Shown in pieces: positions 8,958 through 17,606 of a stretch of DNA of 64,000 nucleotides. A program made the position numbers and the translations under genes. The stretch covers positions 2,381,462 to 2,445,461 of the forward strand of contig NZ_KK853997.1 in assembly GCF_000696185.1 (NCBI RefSeq), written 5' to 3'. The DNA is from Kitasatospora cheerisanensis KCTC 2395 (lineage in GTDB: Bacteria; Actinomycetota; Actinomycetes; Streptomycetales; Streptomycetaceae). The notes beneath the pieces are model-generated. The model searched no databases, had not been told where the DNA came from, and saw nothing but the letters and a program-made list of their open reading frames with translations. The stretch's first letter is position 1; each line of letters opens with the position of its first letter.

Positions 8958-10541
8958 GTGTCCGCACGCCTGTACCGCCGCAGCATTCCGCTCGCGGCCG
9001 CGGTCCTCGCCGCCTCGCTGCTCGCCGTCTCGGCCCAGGCCGACGACCCGGCGCCGGCCGACGCCACGCTGACCGCCGACCTGAACACGCTGCTCTCCGA
9101 CCCGCGGCTGGCGAACGCGCAGGCGGGCGTCGAGGTGCTGGACGCCACCACCGGCGAGGTGCTGTACGCGCGCCAGCCGCAGGCGCTGTTCACCCCCGCG
9201 TCGACCCTGAAGACCGTGACCTCGACCGCGGCGCTGGACCTGCTGGGCGCGGACTACCGGTTCACCACCGAGGTCCGCAGCACCGGCACCACCTACAACG
9301 ACACCCTGGTCGGCGACCTGGTGCTGCGCGGCGGCGGCGACCCCAGCCTGCTGGTGCAGGACCTCGACGAGCTGGCCTCCAAGGTCGCGGCGACCGGCAT
9401 CTCCACCGTCACCGGCCGGGTGCTGGCCGACGGCACCCGCTACGACTCGACCCCGCTCGGCCCCGGCTGGGCCTGGGACGACGAGCCGTACTCGTACAGC
9501 CCGCAGATCTCCGCGCTGACCGTCGCCAACGACGCCGAGTACATGATGGACACCGCCCAGGTGGTGATCACCCCCGGCGCGGTCGGCGAGGCCGCCAAGG
9601 TCACGACGGTGCCCGCCGAGGCGCCGATGAAGTTCGTCGGCACGGTCGCCACCGGCGCGGCCGGCACCGGCTCGACCGCCGGCGTGGACCGCCGCCGCGG
9701 CAGCAACGACGTGTCGCTGTCCGGCAGCGTCGCGGCCGGCTCCGCGCCGGTCACCGCCTGGGTGACCGTCGAGGACCCCAGCACGTACGCCTCCAAGGTG
9801 TTCGCGGGCGCGCTGGCCCGGCACGGCGTGAAGGTGCAGCGCGGGGTGCAGGCCGCGAACGGCTCGGAGACCTCGCAGCCGCTGGCCTCGCACCAGTCGA
9901 AGACCCTGGCCGAGCTGATCGTCCCGATGCTGAAGATCAGCAACAACGGCATCGCCGAGCACCTCACCAAGGAGATCGGCAAGGTCAAGGGCGGTCGCGG
10001 CGACTGGGCGACCGGCGTCAACCAGGTCAACGCCTTCCTGAAGGCGAACGGCGTGAACGGCCCGACCACCCGTCAGGTGGACGGCTCCGGCCTGTCCCGC
10101 TACGACCTGATCACCCCGGCGAAGATGGCCGACCTGCTGAAGGTCGCCCAGAGCAAGCCGTGGTTCGACGCCTGGTACAACGCGCTGCCGGTCGCGGGCA
10201 ACCCGCAGCGGATGGTCGGCGGCACCTTGGCCGCCCGCATGCGCGGCACCAAGGCCGAGAACAACGTGCACGCCAAGAGCGGCTCGATGAGCGGCGTCGA
10301 CAACCTGCTCGGCTACGCCACCGCGCCCGACGGCCGCAAGCTCGCCTTCGTCGTGATGGTCAACAACTACGCCGGCACCAGCCCGCGCCCGGTCGTCGAC
10401 GCGATAGCCGTCCGGCTGGCCACCGGGCCCGCCGCCGCCCCGGCCCAGCTGAAGTCCAACTCGCTGGTCGCGCCCTCCGGTTCCGGCGACGCCTACGCCG
10501 GCACCCGCTGGGAGGACTGCGAGACGCTGTCGCACTGCTGA
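8958..10541 (+). CDS. dacB: D-alanyl-D-alanine carboxypeptidase/endopeptidase (PBP4/DacB family)
   Basis: Class C low-molecular-weight penicillin-binding protein acting on peptidoglycan outside the membrane. A signal peptide spans about residues 1-34 (ASLLAVSAQA before the cleavage site). The three active-site motifs are present: SxxK in ASTLKT, SxN in ISNNGIAEHL and the KTG-equivalent as KSG in HAKSGSMSG. Length 527 residues, normal for the family including its inserted domains. The GTG start at 8958 is preceded by GGAG at 6 bases. It is followed by a perfect hairpin terminator, so it is monocistronic. Confidence 0.9.
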   Translation: MSARLYRRSIPLAAAVLAASLLAVSAQADDPAPADATLTADLNTLLSDPRLANAQAGVEVLDATTGEVLYARQPQALFTPASTLKTVTSTAALDLLGADYRFTTEVRSTGTTYNDTLVGDLVLRGGGDPSLLVQDLDELASKVAATGISTVTGRVLADGTRYDSTPLGPGWAWDDEPYSYSPQISALTVANDAEYMMDTAQVVITPGAVGEAAKVTTVPAEAPMKFVGTVATGAAGTGSTAGVDRRRGSNDVSLSGSVAAGSAPVTAWVTVEDPSTYASKVFAGALARHGVKVQRGVQAANGSETSQPLASHQSKTLAELIVPMLKISNNGIAEHLTKEIGKVKGGRGDWATGVNQVNAFLKANGVNGPTTRQVDGSGLSRYDLITPAKMADLLKVAQSKPWFDAWYNALPVAGNPQRMVGGTLAARMRGTKAENNVHAKSGSMSGVDNLLGYATAPDGRKLAFVVMVNNYAGTSPRPVVDAIAVRLATGPAAAPAQLKSNSLVAPSGSGDAYAGTRWEDCETLSHC

Positions 10542-10553
10542 CGCTCCGTCACC

Positions 10554-10585
10554 GTGGGCCCCGTCGCACCGGCGACGGGGCCCAC
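10554..10585 (+). terminator. Hairpin terminator after dacB
   Basis: Perfect 14-base stem GTGGGCCCCGTCGC / GCGACGGGGCCCAC with a 4-base loop, 12 bases after the dacB stop. Confidence 0.9.
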
Positions 10586-10615
10586 GGCCGTTCCCGGGGC
10601 CGGAGGATTTCCTCA

Positions 10616-10629
10616 ATCAAGCGCTTGAT
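10616..10629. promoter_or_regulatory. Palindromic operator before a TetR operon
   Basis: ATCAAGCGCTTGAT is a perfect 14-base palindrome ending 31 bases before the TetR start. A CAAGCGCTTG core is a common form of TetR operator, so autoregulation of the three-gene operon is likely. Confidence 0.75.
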
Positions 10630-10660
10630 CAGCGGCCCGCGCCGCGCGTACGCTCCCGCC

Positions 10661-11260
10661 ATGAGCCAGCCCCTGACGGCCGCCGAGGCGAGCCGGGAGC
10701 GGATCCTCGCGGCCGCCACCGCCCTGTTCGCCGAGCACGGCTACGACGGCACCACCACCCGGACGATCGCCGGCGCCGCCGGACTGAACGTCGCCACCGT
10801 CGCCTACCACGTGGGCACCAAGGCCGACCTGTACCGCGAGGTGATGCGGCGGGCCCACGAGGCGGAGCGGGCCGCCGTCACCGCCGCGCTCGCCGGGTTC
10901 GCCGCCGCCGCCCCGGACGACCCGGCCCGGGCCGCCGCCGAATTCGCCGACCGCTACCTGGACTTCTGCCTGGACCAGCCGCAGGTCCCCGCACTCTGGA
11001 TGCGCCGCTGGATGGCCGACGCCGCCGAGTTCGCCGACCTGGAGGAGCGCTACGCCCGCCCCCTGCTGGACGCCGTCCGCGACGGACTCCGCGCCGCACT
11101 CCCCCGGTTGACGCCCGACCGGGCCGAACTCGCGGTGTGGACGGTGCTGTGGACCACGCACGGCTTCTGCCGCTCCATGATCCGCGCCCAGGTGCCGCGC
11201 TTCCGCGCCCACCTGCGGGCGCTGGTGGTCCGCGAACTCGGCCTCGGCGAACCGATATGA
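10661..11260 (+). CDS. TetR-family regulator, first gene of operon
   Basis: 199 residues. N-terminal HTH: ILAAATALFAEHGYDGTT, TIAGAAGLNVATVAYHVGTK, ending in the usual YRE helix. The C-terminal domain is variable as expected. The gene overlaps the following symporter gene (ATGA), an uncommon arrangement for a repressor and a sign that the three genes form one regulated unit. The palindrome at 10616-10629 is its probable operator. Confidence 0.85.
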   Translation: MSQPLTAAEASRERILAAATALFAEHGYDGTTTRTIAGAAGLNVATVAYHVGTKADLYREVMRRAHEAERAAVTAALAGFAAAAPDDPARAAAEFADRYLDFCLDQPQVPALWMRRWMADAAEFADLEERYARPLLDAVRDGLRAALPRLTPDRAELAVWTVLWTTHGFCRSMIRAQVPRFRAHLRALVVRELGLGEPI

Positions 11261-12626
11261 CGGACCGTCCGGAACTGTCCCGGCGGGAGCTCGCCGGGTA
11301 CGCGATCGGCTCGGTCGGCACCGGCATCCACTCCACCGTCCCCGGGCTGCTGCTGCTCTACTTCATGACCGACGCGCTCGGCGTGCCCGCCGGCCTGGCC
11401 GGGCTGGTGGTCGCCCTGCCCAAGGCCTGGGACGCGCTGTTCAACCCGCTGGTCGGCGCGGCCAGCGACCGCGAGGCGCTGCGCACCGGACGCCGCACCC
11501 GGATCCTGCTGGCCGGCGCGCTCGCCCTGCCGGTCGCGTTCGCCGCGATGTTCCTCTCCCCGCTCACCGGCGCCGGCGCCGCCGCCTGGGTCGCCGTCAC
11601 CTTCGTGCTCGCCTCCAGCGCCTTCGCGCTGTTCCAGGTCCCGTACGTGGCGCTGCCCGCCGAGATGTCCGACCGGCCGCGGCCCGCACCCGGATCATGG
11701 TCTGGCGGATCGTCTGCCTGACCGTGGGCATCCTGGTCGCGGGCGGCCTCGCCCCCGCCCTGGTGTCGCTGGCCGGCGGCGGGCGCGGCGGCTACGGCGT
11801 GATGGCCGCCGTCGTCGCCGCCCTGCTGCTGGTGACGCTGCTGGTCCCGGCGCTCGGGGCCCGCCGGGTGCCGGCCCGGCCCGGCGCCGAACCGCTCGGG
11901 CTGCGGGCGGCGCTGCGCACGGCGCGCGGCAACCGGGCGTTCTTCGCGCTGCTCGGCGCGTTCGTGCTGCAGGCCGCCGCGGTGGCGATCATGCTGGCCG
12001 CCGCGCCGTACGCCGCCACCTACTGGCTGGGCGGGTACGGGCTGACCTCGGTGCTGTTCGTCTGCCTGGTCGCGCCGAGCGCGGTCGCCGTCCCGCTCTG
12101 GGGGCGGGCCGCCGCCCGCTGGGGCCGGCTGCGCTGCCTGACCGCCGCGACCGGCCTGTTCGTCCTCGCCTCGGCCGCGCTCTGGCCCGCCGCGCACCGC
12201 GCGCACGGGCAGGCCGGGCAGGCCGGGCTCGTGCTGGCGCTGTGCGCGCTGCTGGGCGTGGCGTACGCGGCGCTGCAGGTGCTGCCGCTGTCGCTGCTGC
12301 CGGACACCGTGCACGCGGACGCGGCCCGCACCGGCCGGCTCCAGTCGGGGGCGTTCACCGGGCTGTGGACCGCCGGGGAGACGGCGGGGCTGGCCGCCGG
12401 GCCCGGACTGTTCTCGCTGGCGCTGGCCGCCGCCGGGTTCGCCTCCTCCACCACCGACCACCCGGTGGCGCAGACCGGCGCCGCCCGGGCCGGGGTGCTG
12501 CTCGGCTTCAGCCTGGTGCCGGCCGCCCTGATGCTGCTCTCGCTGCCCGCCCTGCGCGCCTACGGCCGGCGCCGGGCCGCTTCCGCCCCGCCCGCCGTCA
12601 ACTCCCCGATCGGAGCCGAGTCATGA
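11257..12626 (+). CDS. GPH-type (MelB-like) MFS symporter (one frameshift)
   Basis: About 456 residues after repair. The N-terminal part (YAIGSVGTGIHSTVPGLLLL, YFMTDALGVPAGLAGLVVAL, WDALFNPLVGAASDR) matches the glycoside-pentoside-hexuronide:cation symporter family, as does PYVALPAEMSD followed by RTRIMVWR. The frame breaks in GGCCGCGGCCC near 11681-11685 and is restored by one base. ATG 11257 overlaps the TetR stop and its own stop overlaps the next ATG (ATGA), so all three genes are coupled. Substrate unknown; the neighbouring lyase suggests a phosphorylated amino alcohol, amino acid or related compound. Confidence 0.8.
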
Positions 12627-14068
12627 CCGTCCCCCACCCCGGCCTGCCGCAGTCCGGCCGCCCCGCCGAGGAGTTGCTCGCCGAGCTGCGCGCGCTGACC
12701 GCCGGCGACCTGCCCACCCGGGGCGGGCGCACCACCGCGTACACCTACGACGCGGGCCGGCCCGAGGTCCGGGAGGCCGCCGAGCGCGCGTACCTGGCGA
12801 TGCTGGAGGTCAACGGCCTCGACCCGACGGCGTTCCCGAGCGTCGTCGCGCTGGAGCGGCAGGTGGTCGGCGCGGTCGCCGCCCGGCTCGGCGGGGACGA
12901 CGGCACGCCCGGCATCTTCACCAGCGGCGGCACCGAGTCGATCCTGCTGGCGGTGAAGGCCGCCCGGGACGCCCGGCCGGACGTCGCCGAGCCGGAGATC
13001 GTCGTCCCGGCGACCGCGCACGCCGCGTTCTTCAAGGCCGGCCGCTACCTGAAGGTCGCGGTGGTGCCGGTGCCGGTCGACCCGTCGACGTTCCGGGCGG
13101 TGCCGGCCGCGATGGCCGCCGCGTGCGGCCCGAACACCGTGCTGGTGGTCGCCTCCGCGCCCTCGTACGCGCACGGCGTGGTCGACCCGGTCGCCGAGAT
13201 CGCCGCCGGCGCGGCCGCGCGCGGCCTGCCCTGCCACGTGGACGCCTGCGTGGGCGGCTGGCTGCTGCCCTGGCTCGCCGAAGCGGGCGCGCCCGTCCCG
13301 CCGTTCGACCTGTCGGTGCCCGGGGTGACCTCGCTCTCCTGCGACCTGCACAAGTTCGGGTACGCGCCCAAGGGCGCCTCCGTGCTGCTGTTCCGGGACC
13401 GGCCGATGCGGCTGGCCGCGTACTTCGCCTGCGCGCAGTGGCCCGGCTACCCGGTGGTCAACTCGACGGTGCAGAGCAGCAAGGGCGCGGGCCCGCTGGC
13501 CGCCGCCTGGGCCACCCTGCAGGCCCTCGGGGCGGACGGCTACCGGGAGTTGGGGCGCGCCGCGCTGTCCGCGACGCGTCGGCTGATCGCCGGCGTCGAC
13601 GGGATCGACGGGCTGCGGGTGCTCGGCTCCCCGGACGCGACGCTGGTCGCCCTCGGCGCGGACGACCCGGCGCTCGACCTGTGGGAGCTGGCCGACGAGT
13701 CGCGTGCCCGGGGCTTCTTCCTGCAACCGCAGTTGAGCGTCTCCGGCCTGCCCGCCAGCCTGCACCTCACCCTCACCGGCGTCAGCGAGCAGGGCGTGGA
13801 CGGACTGCTGGCCGTCCTCCGCGACGCCGTCGCCGCGGTCCGCGCGCGCGGCCCGGTCGCCCCGCCGACCGAACTGCTCGCCCTGCTCGGCGAGTTCGAC
13901 CTCGCCGAGCTCGACGACCCGGCCTTCGCCGCGCTCCTCCCCGCCACCGGCTTCGCCCCGTCCCGCAGCGCCCCCGTCAACCGCCTCCTCGACGCCCTGC
14001 CCCCGCACCTGCGCGACCGGCTCGCCACGCGGTTCCTGTCGGTGCTCTACAGCCCGTACCTGGACTGA
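12623..14068 (+). CDS. Sphingosine-1-phosphate-lyase-like PLP decarboxylase
   Basis: Group II PLP-dependent decarboxylase/lyase, 481 residues, fold type I. FTSGGTESILLAVKAARD (cofactor binding), HVDACVGGW (the Asp that pairs with the pyridine nitrogen) and DLHKFGYAPKGASVLLFRD (Schiff-base Lys) match the sphingosine-1-phosphate lyase branch rather than glutamate or DOPA decarboxylases. No N-terminal membrane anchor, unlike eukaryotic lyases. It overlaps the symporter gene by ATGA. It could cleave a phosphorylated long-chain base or decarboxylate an amino acid; the sequence does not decide. Confidence 0.8.
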   Translation: MTVPHPGLPQSGRPAEELLAELRALTAGDLPTRGGRTTAYTYDAGRPEVREAAERAYLAMLEVNGLDPTAFPSVVALERQVVGAVAARLGGDDGTPGIFTSGGTESILLAVKAARDARPDVAEPEIVVPATAHAAFFKAGRYLKVAVVPVPVDPSTFRAVPAAMAAACGPNTVLVVASAPSYAHGVVDPVAEIAAGAAARGLPCHVDACVGGWLLPWLAEAGAPVPPFDLSVPGVTSLSCDLHKFGYAPKGASVLLFRDRPMRLAAYFACAQWPGYPVVNSTVQSSKGAGPLAAAWATLQALGADGYRELGRAALSATRRLIAGVDGIDGLRVLGSPDATLVALGADDPALDLWELADESRARGFFLQPQLSVSGLPASLHLTLTGVSEQGVDGLLAVLRDAVAAVRARGPVAPPTELLALLGEFDLAELDDPAFAALLPATGFAPSRSAPVNRLLDALPPHLRDRLATRFLSVLYSPYLD

Positions 14069-14154
14069 ACCCGGCGGGGCCGGGGCACTTGGGGGCACGG
14101 GCGGTTCCGGGGGAGACTGGCCGCGGAACGCAGGGCCGGACGAGGGGTGCAGCC

Positions 14155-14664
14155 GTGACCGTCGACAAGCGCGTGGGACCGCCGAGGTTCGGGAGCGAAC
14201 GCGAAACGCTGCGGGCCGCCCTCGACTACCACCGCGCGACGCTGGCCATGAAGTGCGAGGGGCTCACCGACGAGGAGCTGCGGCAGCAGTCGGCACCGCC
14301 GTCCACGCTCTCGCTGCTCGGCCTGGTCCGGCACCTGGCGGAGGTCGAACGCGCCTGGTTCCGCCGGGTGTTCGAGGACCACGACGCGCCCATGGTGTGG
14401 TCCGACCGGATCGACTTCCAGGCCGCGTACGACGCGAGCGCGTCGACCCGGGACGAGGCGTTCGGGGCCTGGGAGGCGGAGGTGGAGAACTCGCGCCGGA
14501 TCGAGCGGGAGGCGGAGTCCCTGGACCGGGCCGGGCACCAGCCGCGCTGGGGCGAGGACGTGTCGCTGCGGATGGTGATGGTGCACGTGCTCCTGGAGTA
14601 CGGCCGCCACAACGGGCACGCGGACCTGCTGCGCGAGGGCGTCGACGGGACGGTGGGCGCCTGA
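14155..14664 (+). CDS. DinB-superfamily protein (DUF664)
   Basis: 169-residue four-helix protein of the DinB/YfiT-like metalloenzyme superfamily. Conserved histidines are visible at the expected helix positions: LVRHLAEVERAWF and LLEYGRHNGHADLLRE. Some relatives are mycothiol- or bacillithiol-dependent S-transferases; which applies here cannot be read from the sequence. The GTG start at 14155 follows GAGGGG. It ends 7 bases from a convergent TetR gene. Confidence 0.85.
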   Translation: MTVDKRVGPPRFGSERETLRAALDYHRATLAMKCEGLTDEELRQQSAPPSTLSLLGLVRHLAEVERAWFRRVFEDHDAPMVWSDRIDFQAAYDASASTRDEAFGAWEAEVENSRRIEREAESLDRAGHQPRWGEDVSLRMVMVHVLLEYGRHNGHADLLREGVDGTVGA

Positions 14665-14671
14665 GGCGGCC

Positions 14672-15358
14672 CTACGACGGTCCGCCCGAAGCGGTTCCGC
14701 CCTGCGGGAGGAGGGCGGCGAGGCCGTCCGCGAGGCGCTGGAGGCCGAACTCGAAGCGGGTGTTCATGTCGGGGTCGGTGAGGTCGTCGGCGAGGGCGAC
14801 CAGGTTGGGGTAGGTGTCGCCGGGGAGGGTCCGGAAGGTCTCGCCGGCGGCGCGGGCGGCCTCGCCGCGGCTGGCGCCGGCGGCCTCGGCGGCGGACAGC
14901 GGGGACTGCTCCTGGAGCACGAAGCCCTGGACGTACGCGGACAGCAGGTAGGAGGCCATCGCGGCGTCGGCGTCGCCGAAGCCGGCGGCGCGCAGGCGGT
15001 CGAGCTGGTCCTCCAGGACGGCGAGGGTGTGCGGGCCGGGGGCCAGGCGGCCGGCGACGACCTTGGCGGCGTCGCGGCGGGCGAGCAGCAGGGCGCGGTG
15101 GCGGCGGCCGTACTCGAGGAACTGCTCGCGCCAACTGCCTTCCCGGGGCGGGATCTCCGCGTCGGCGATCAGCGCGTCGTTGAGCAGGTCGAGCAGTTCC
15201 TCCTTGTTGCGGACGTGCCAGTACAGCGAGGCGGCCCGGACGCCGACCTCGGCGGCGACCTTGCGCATGGACAGGCCGGCCAGGCCGTCGCGTTCGAGGA
15301 CGCGCAGGGCGGCGGCGGCCAGGCTCTGGCGGGTGACCGCGGGGGTGGGCTCGGCCAT
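14672..15358 (-). CDS. TetR-family regulator divergent to efflux gene
   Basis: 228 residues. HTH MRKVAAEVGVRAASLYWHV lies at about residues 31-49, followed by a TetR_C-type ligand domain like that of tetracycline-type repressors (WREQFLEYGRRHRALLLARRD). It is divergent from a DHA2 exporter with two inverted repeats in the 136-base gap, the classical layout of a self-regulated drug-efflux pair. Confidence 0.9.
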   Translation of the reverse strand: MAEPTPAVTRQSLAAAALRVLERDGLAGLSMRKVAAEVGVRAASLYWHVRNKEELLDLLNDALIADAEIPPREGSWREQFLEYGRRHRALLLARRDAAKVVAGRLAPGPHTLAVLEDQLDRLRAAGFGDADAAMASYLLSAYVQGFVLQEQSPLSAAEAAGASRGEAARAAGETFRTLPGDTYPNLVALADDLTDPDMNTRFEFGLQRLADGLAALLPQGGTASGGPS

Positions 15359-15407
15359 GTCGGTTCCTCGGGAGGGGTGGTCCGGGGCGGTGGATCGCGC
15401 TTGCAAT

Positions 15408-15462
15408 CTAACACTGTTAGGGCCATTCTGAGGGCTCCAGCAGCCCCTAACATCGTTAGGGG
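15408..15462. promoter_or_regulatory. Two TetR operators in divergent promoter region
   Basis: CTAACA-C-TGTTAG (15408-15420) and CCCCTAAC-ATC-GTTAGGGG (15444-15462) are both perfect inverted repeats sharing the CTAAC/GTTAG core, about 37 bases apart centre to centre. They lie between tetR (-) and the exporter (+), so one repressor can control both directions. Confidence 0.85.
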
Positions 15463-15494
15463 CCGGTCGACATGCCCGGAGGGGGACGGTTTCG

Positions 15495-17060
15495 GTGGAA
15501 GGCTCGGCCGGCGCGCGCGAGGCGCGCCGCAAGTGGCAGGCGCTCGGCACGCTCTGCGTCACGATGTTCATGGCGATGCTGGACAACGTCATCGTCAACA
15601 TCGCGCTGCCCCGGATCGGCCGGGACCTGGACGCGGGCATCAGCGGCCTCCAGTGGGTCGCCGAGGGCTACAGCCTGGTGTACGCGGCGCTGCTGCTCAC
15701 CGGCGGCACGCTCGGCGACCGGTACGGCCGGACCCGGGTGTTCCGGCTGGGCCTCGCGCTGTTCACCGCCGGCTCGGCCGCCGCCGCACTGGCCGGCGGC
15801 GTCGGGATGCTGGTCGCGGCGCGGATGCTGCAGGGCGTCGGCGCGGCCCTGCTGACGCCGGGCAGCCTGGCGATCCTGCGCGAGGTGTTCACCGACGAGC
15901 GGGAGCGGGCCCGGGCGCTCGGGCTGTGGTCGGGGGTGTCCGCGCTCGGCCTGTCGATCGGGCCGGTGATCGGCGGCCCGATGGTGGACGCGTTCGGCTG
16001 GGCCAGCGTGTTCTGGATCAACGTGCCGGTCGGGCTGCTCGGCCTGGTGCTCGCCCACCGGGTGCTGCCGGTGATCGCGCCGCGCGAGCGGCGACTCGAC
16101 CTGGCCGGCCTCGGGCTGTCCGCCGCCGGTCTCGGCGCGCTGGTCTACGGCCTGATCGAGGGCCCGGGCCGCGGCTGGACGTCCCCGGCCGTGCTGGCCT
16201 GCGGGGCGGCGGCCGCGGTGCTGCTGACCGCCTTCGTGCTGGTCGAACTGCGGGCGCCGGAGCCGATGCTGGAGCTGCGGCTGTTCCGCGACCGGGTGCT
16301 CGCCGGGGCGCTGCTGAGCGGCCTGATGGTCAGTTTCGGCATGTTCGGCGCGCTGTTCTTCCTGCCGCTGATGCTCCAGGGCGTGATGCGCTGGAGCCCC
16401 ACCGACGCCGGGTACGCCGGGCTGCCGATGTCGCTCGTGATCACGCTCGCCGCCCCGCTGTCCGGCAGGCTGACGTCCCGTCACGGCCCGCGCCTGCCGC
16501 TGGTGCTGGGCATCGCGCTGTGCGCGGCCGGCCTCGGCGGGCTGTCGCTGTACGGCGGGCACGCGCACTACTGGTCGTACCTGTGGACGCTGGTGGTGCT
16601 CGGCTTCGGCATGGGCCTGACCTTCACGCCGGTGTCGATCGCGGTGCTGCAACGGGTCGCCCCGGCACGGACCGGGATGGCCTCGGCGACCGTCAACACG
16701 CTGCGCGAACTCGGCGGCGTGCTCGGCATCGCCGTCCTCGGCGCCGTCCTCACCGACCGCCTGACCGGCTCGCTCACCGGTGCGTTCGGCCGCCTCGGAC
16801 TGCCCGCCGACCAGGTGCCGCACGCGGTCTCCGCGCTGACCGGCCACGGCGCCGGACCCGCCGCGGCGCCGACTCCCCTGCCGGTGCGGGCCGCTGTCGA
16901 CACCGCCTTCGTCGACGCCCTGCACCTGGCGCTGCGCTGCGGGTCGGCCGCCCTGGCCGCCACCGCCGTGCTGGTCGCCGTGCTGCTGCACCGCGCGGCC
17001 GGCCGCCGGCCCGCAGCGGTGGCCGCGCCCGCCGTGGAGCCGGCCGGGGTCGGCCGGTGA
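15495..17060 (+). CDS. DHA2-family MFS drug exporter
   Basis: 521-residue EmrB/QacA-type transporter with about 14 predicted helices. Landmarks: MFMAMLDNVIVNIALPRIG (helix 1), LLTGGTLGDRYGRTRVF (A-like motif), MLQGVGAALLTPGSLAIL and the helix-5 motif GLSIGPVIGGPMVDAFGW. The GTG start at 15495 follows GGAGGGGGA. Expression is probably repressed by the divergent TetR through the operators at 15408-15462. No frameshift here, unlike several neighbours. Confidence 0.9.
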   Translation: MEGSAGAREARRKWQALGTLCVTMFMAMLDNVIVNIALPRIGRDLDAGISGLQWVAEGYSLVYAALLLTGGTLGDRYGRTRVFRLGLALFTAGSAAAALAGGVGMLVAARMLQGVGAALLTPGSLAILREVFTDERERARALGLWSGVSALGLSIGPVIGGPMVDAFGWASVFWINVPVGLLGLVLAHRVLPVIAPRERRLDLAGLGLSAAGLGALVYGLIEGPGRGWTSPAVLACGAAAAVLLTAFVLVELRAPEPMLELRLFRDRVLAGALLSGLMVSFGMFGALFFLPLMLQGVMRWSPTDAGYAGLPMSLVITLAAPLSGRLTSRHGPRLPLVLGIALCAAGLGGLSLYGGHAHYWSYLWTLVVLGFGMGLTFTPVSIAVLQRVAPARTGMASATVNTLRELGGVLGIAVLGAVLTDRLTGSLTGAFGRLGLPADQVPHAVSALTGHGAGPAAAPTPLPVRAAVDTAFVDALHLALRCGSAALAATAVLVAVLLHRAAGRRPAAVAAPAVEPAGVGR

Positions 17061-17241
17061 ACGGCGGTGCGGCGCCCCCGGGGTGACGGCCGTCCGTCGC
17101 CCCGGGTTCACCCGTTCCGGTAAAGCGGCGTCAAAGGGAACACCAAGTAGGGTGACGGGCAGCACAACGAGGATTGCGCGGGGATGTGGTGAACGGGGCT
17201 GGTTCGACGCCCCGTCTTCGCTAGCATGACCCGCTCAAGTG

Positions 17242-17252
17242 GTCGGACCGAC
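17242..17252. promoter_or_regulatory. Short perfect palindrome before WXG-like operon
   Basis: GTCGG-A-CCGAC lies 20 bases before the start of the WXG-like gene; TAGCAT at 17222-17227 could be a -10 box. Both are short, so this is tentative. The gap from 17061 holds no gene. Confidence 0.35.
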
Positions 17253-17271
17253 ACCGGTGTTGGGGGATGGC

Positions 17272-17604
17272 GTGCGCGACGTGGGCCCAGGCGGGAGTGG
17301 CGGCGGGTTCCGGGTGGCACCGGACGAGCTGGAGGCGGCGGGGCAGACCGCGGGGGGTGTCGCCGAGCGGGTGCCGGGCGAGACCTCGCGGGTGCTGGGC
17401 GCCTCCGACGACGCCGAGGGCGGCCTGCGCGGCTGGCTGACGGGCAGTGAGCTGGACGCCTGCACCACCGAGTGGAAGTCGATCCTGGACAAGCTGTCCG
17501 CGGAGATGGACCAGCAGGGCGACAACCTCCGGCAGACCGCGGCGAACTACCGCCGCGCCGAGCAGGAGGCGGGCAGCGGCATGACCGCGCCCGCCGGGCG
17601 GTGA
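17272..17604 (+). CDS. WXG100/EspC-like small helical protein
   Basis: About 110 residues, almost entirely helical, with the periodicity and size of ESX/type VII secretion targets (VAPDELEAAGQTAGGVAERV; LDKLSAEMDQQGDNLRQTAANYRRAE). It lacks a clean WxG turn but has GLRGWLTGSEL near the expected hairpin. The GTG at 17272 is chosen because GGGGGA sits 5 bases upstream; GTG 17239 is an alternative. The stop overlaps a possible start of the next gene (GTGA). Probably secreted with, or a partner of, the following hydrolase. Confidence 0.6.
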   Translation: MRDVGPGGSGGGFRVAPDELEAAGQTAGGVAERVPGETSRVLGASDDAEGGLRGWLTGSELDACTTEWKSILDKLSAEMDQQGDNLRQTAANYRRAEQEAGSGMTAPAGR

Positions 17605-17606
17605 CC

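Noticed and set aside
11257..12626. Frameshifted symporter, MFS and other genes read as pseudogenes
   Set aside because: All breaks need added G/C in short runs, flanking reading frames are otherwise intact over hundreds of codons, and glnE is hit too; sequence error is simpler.
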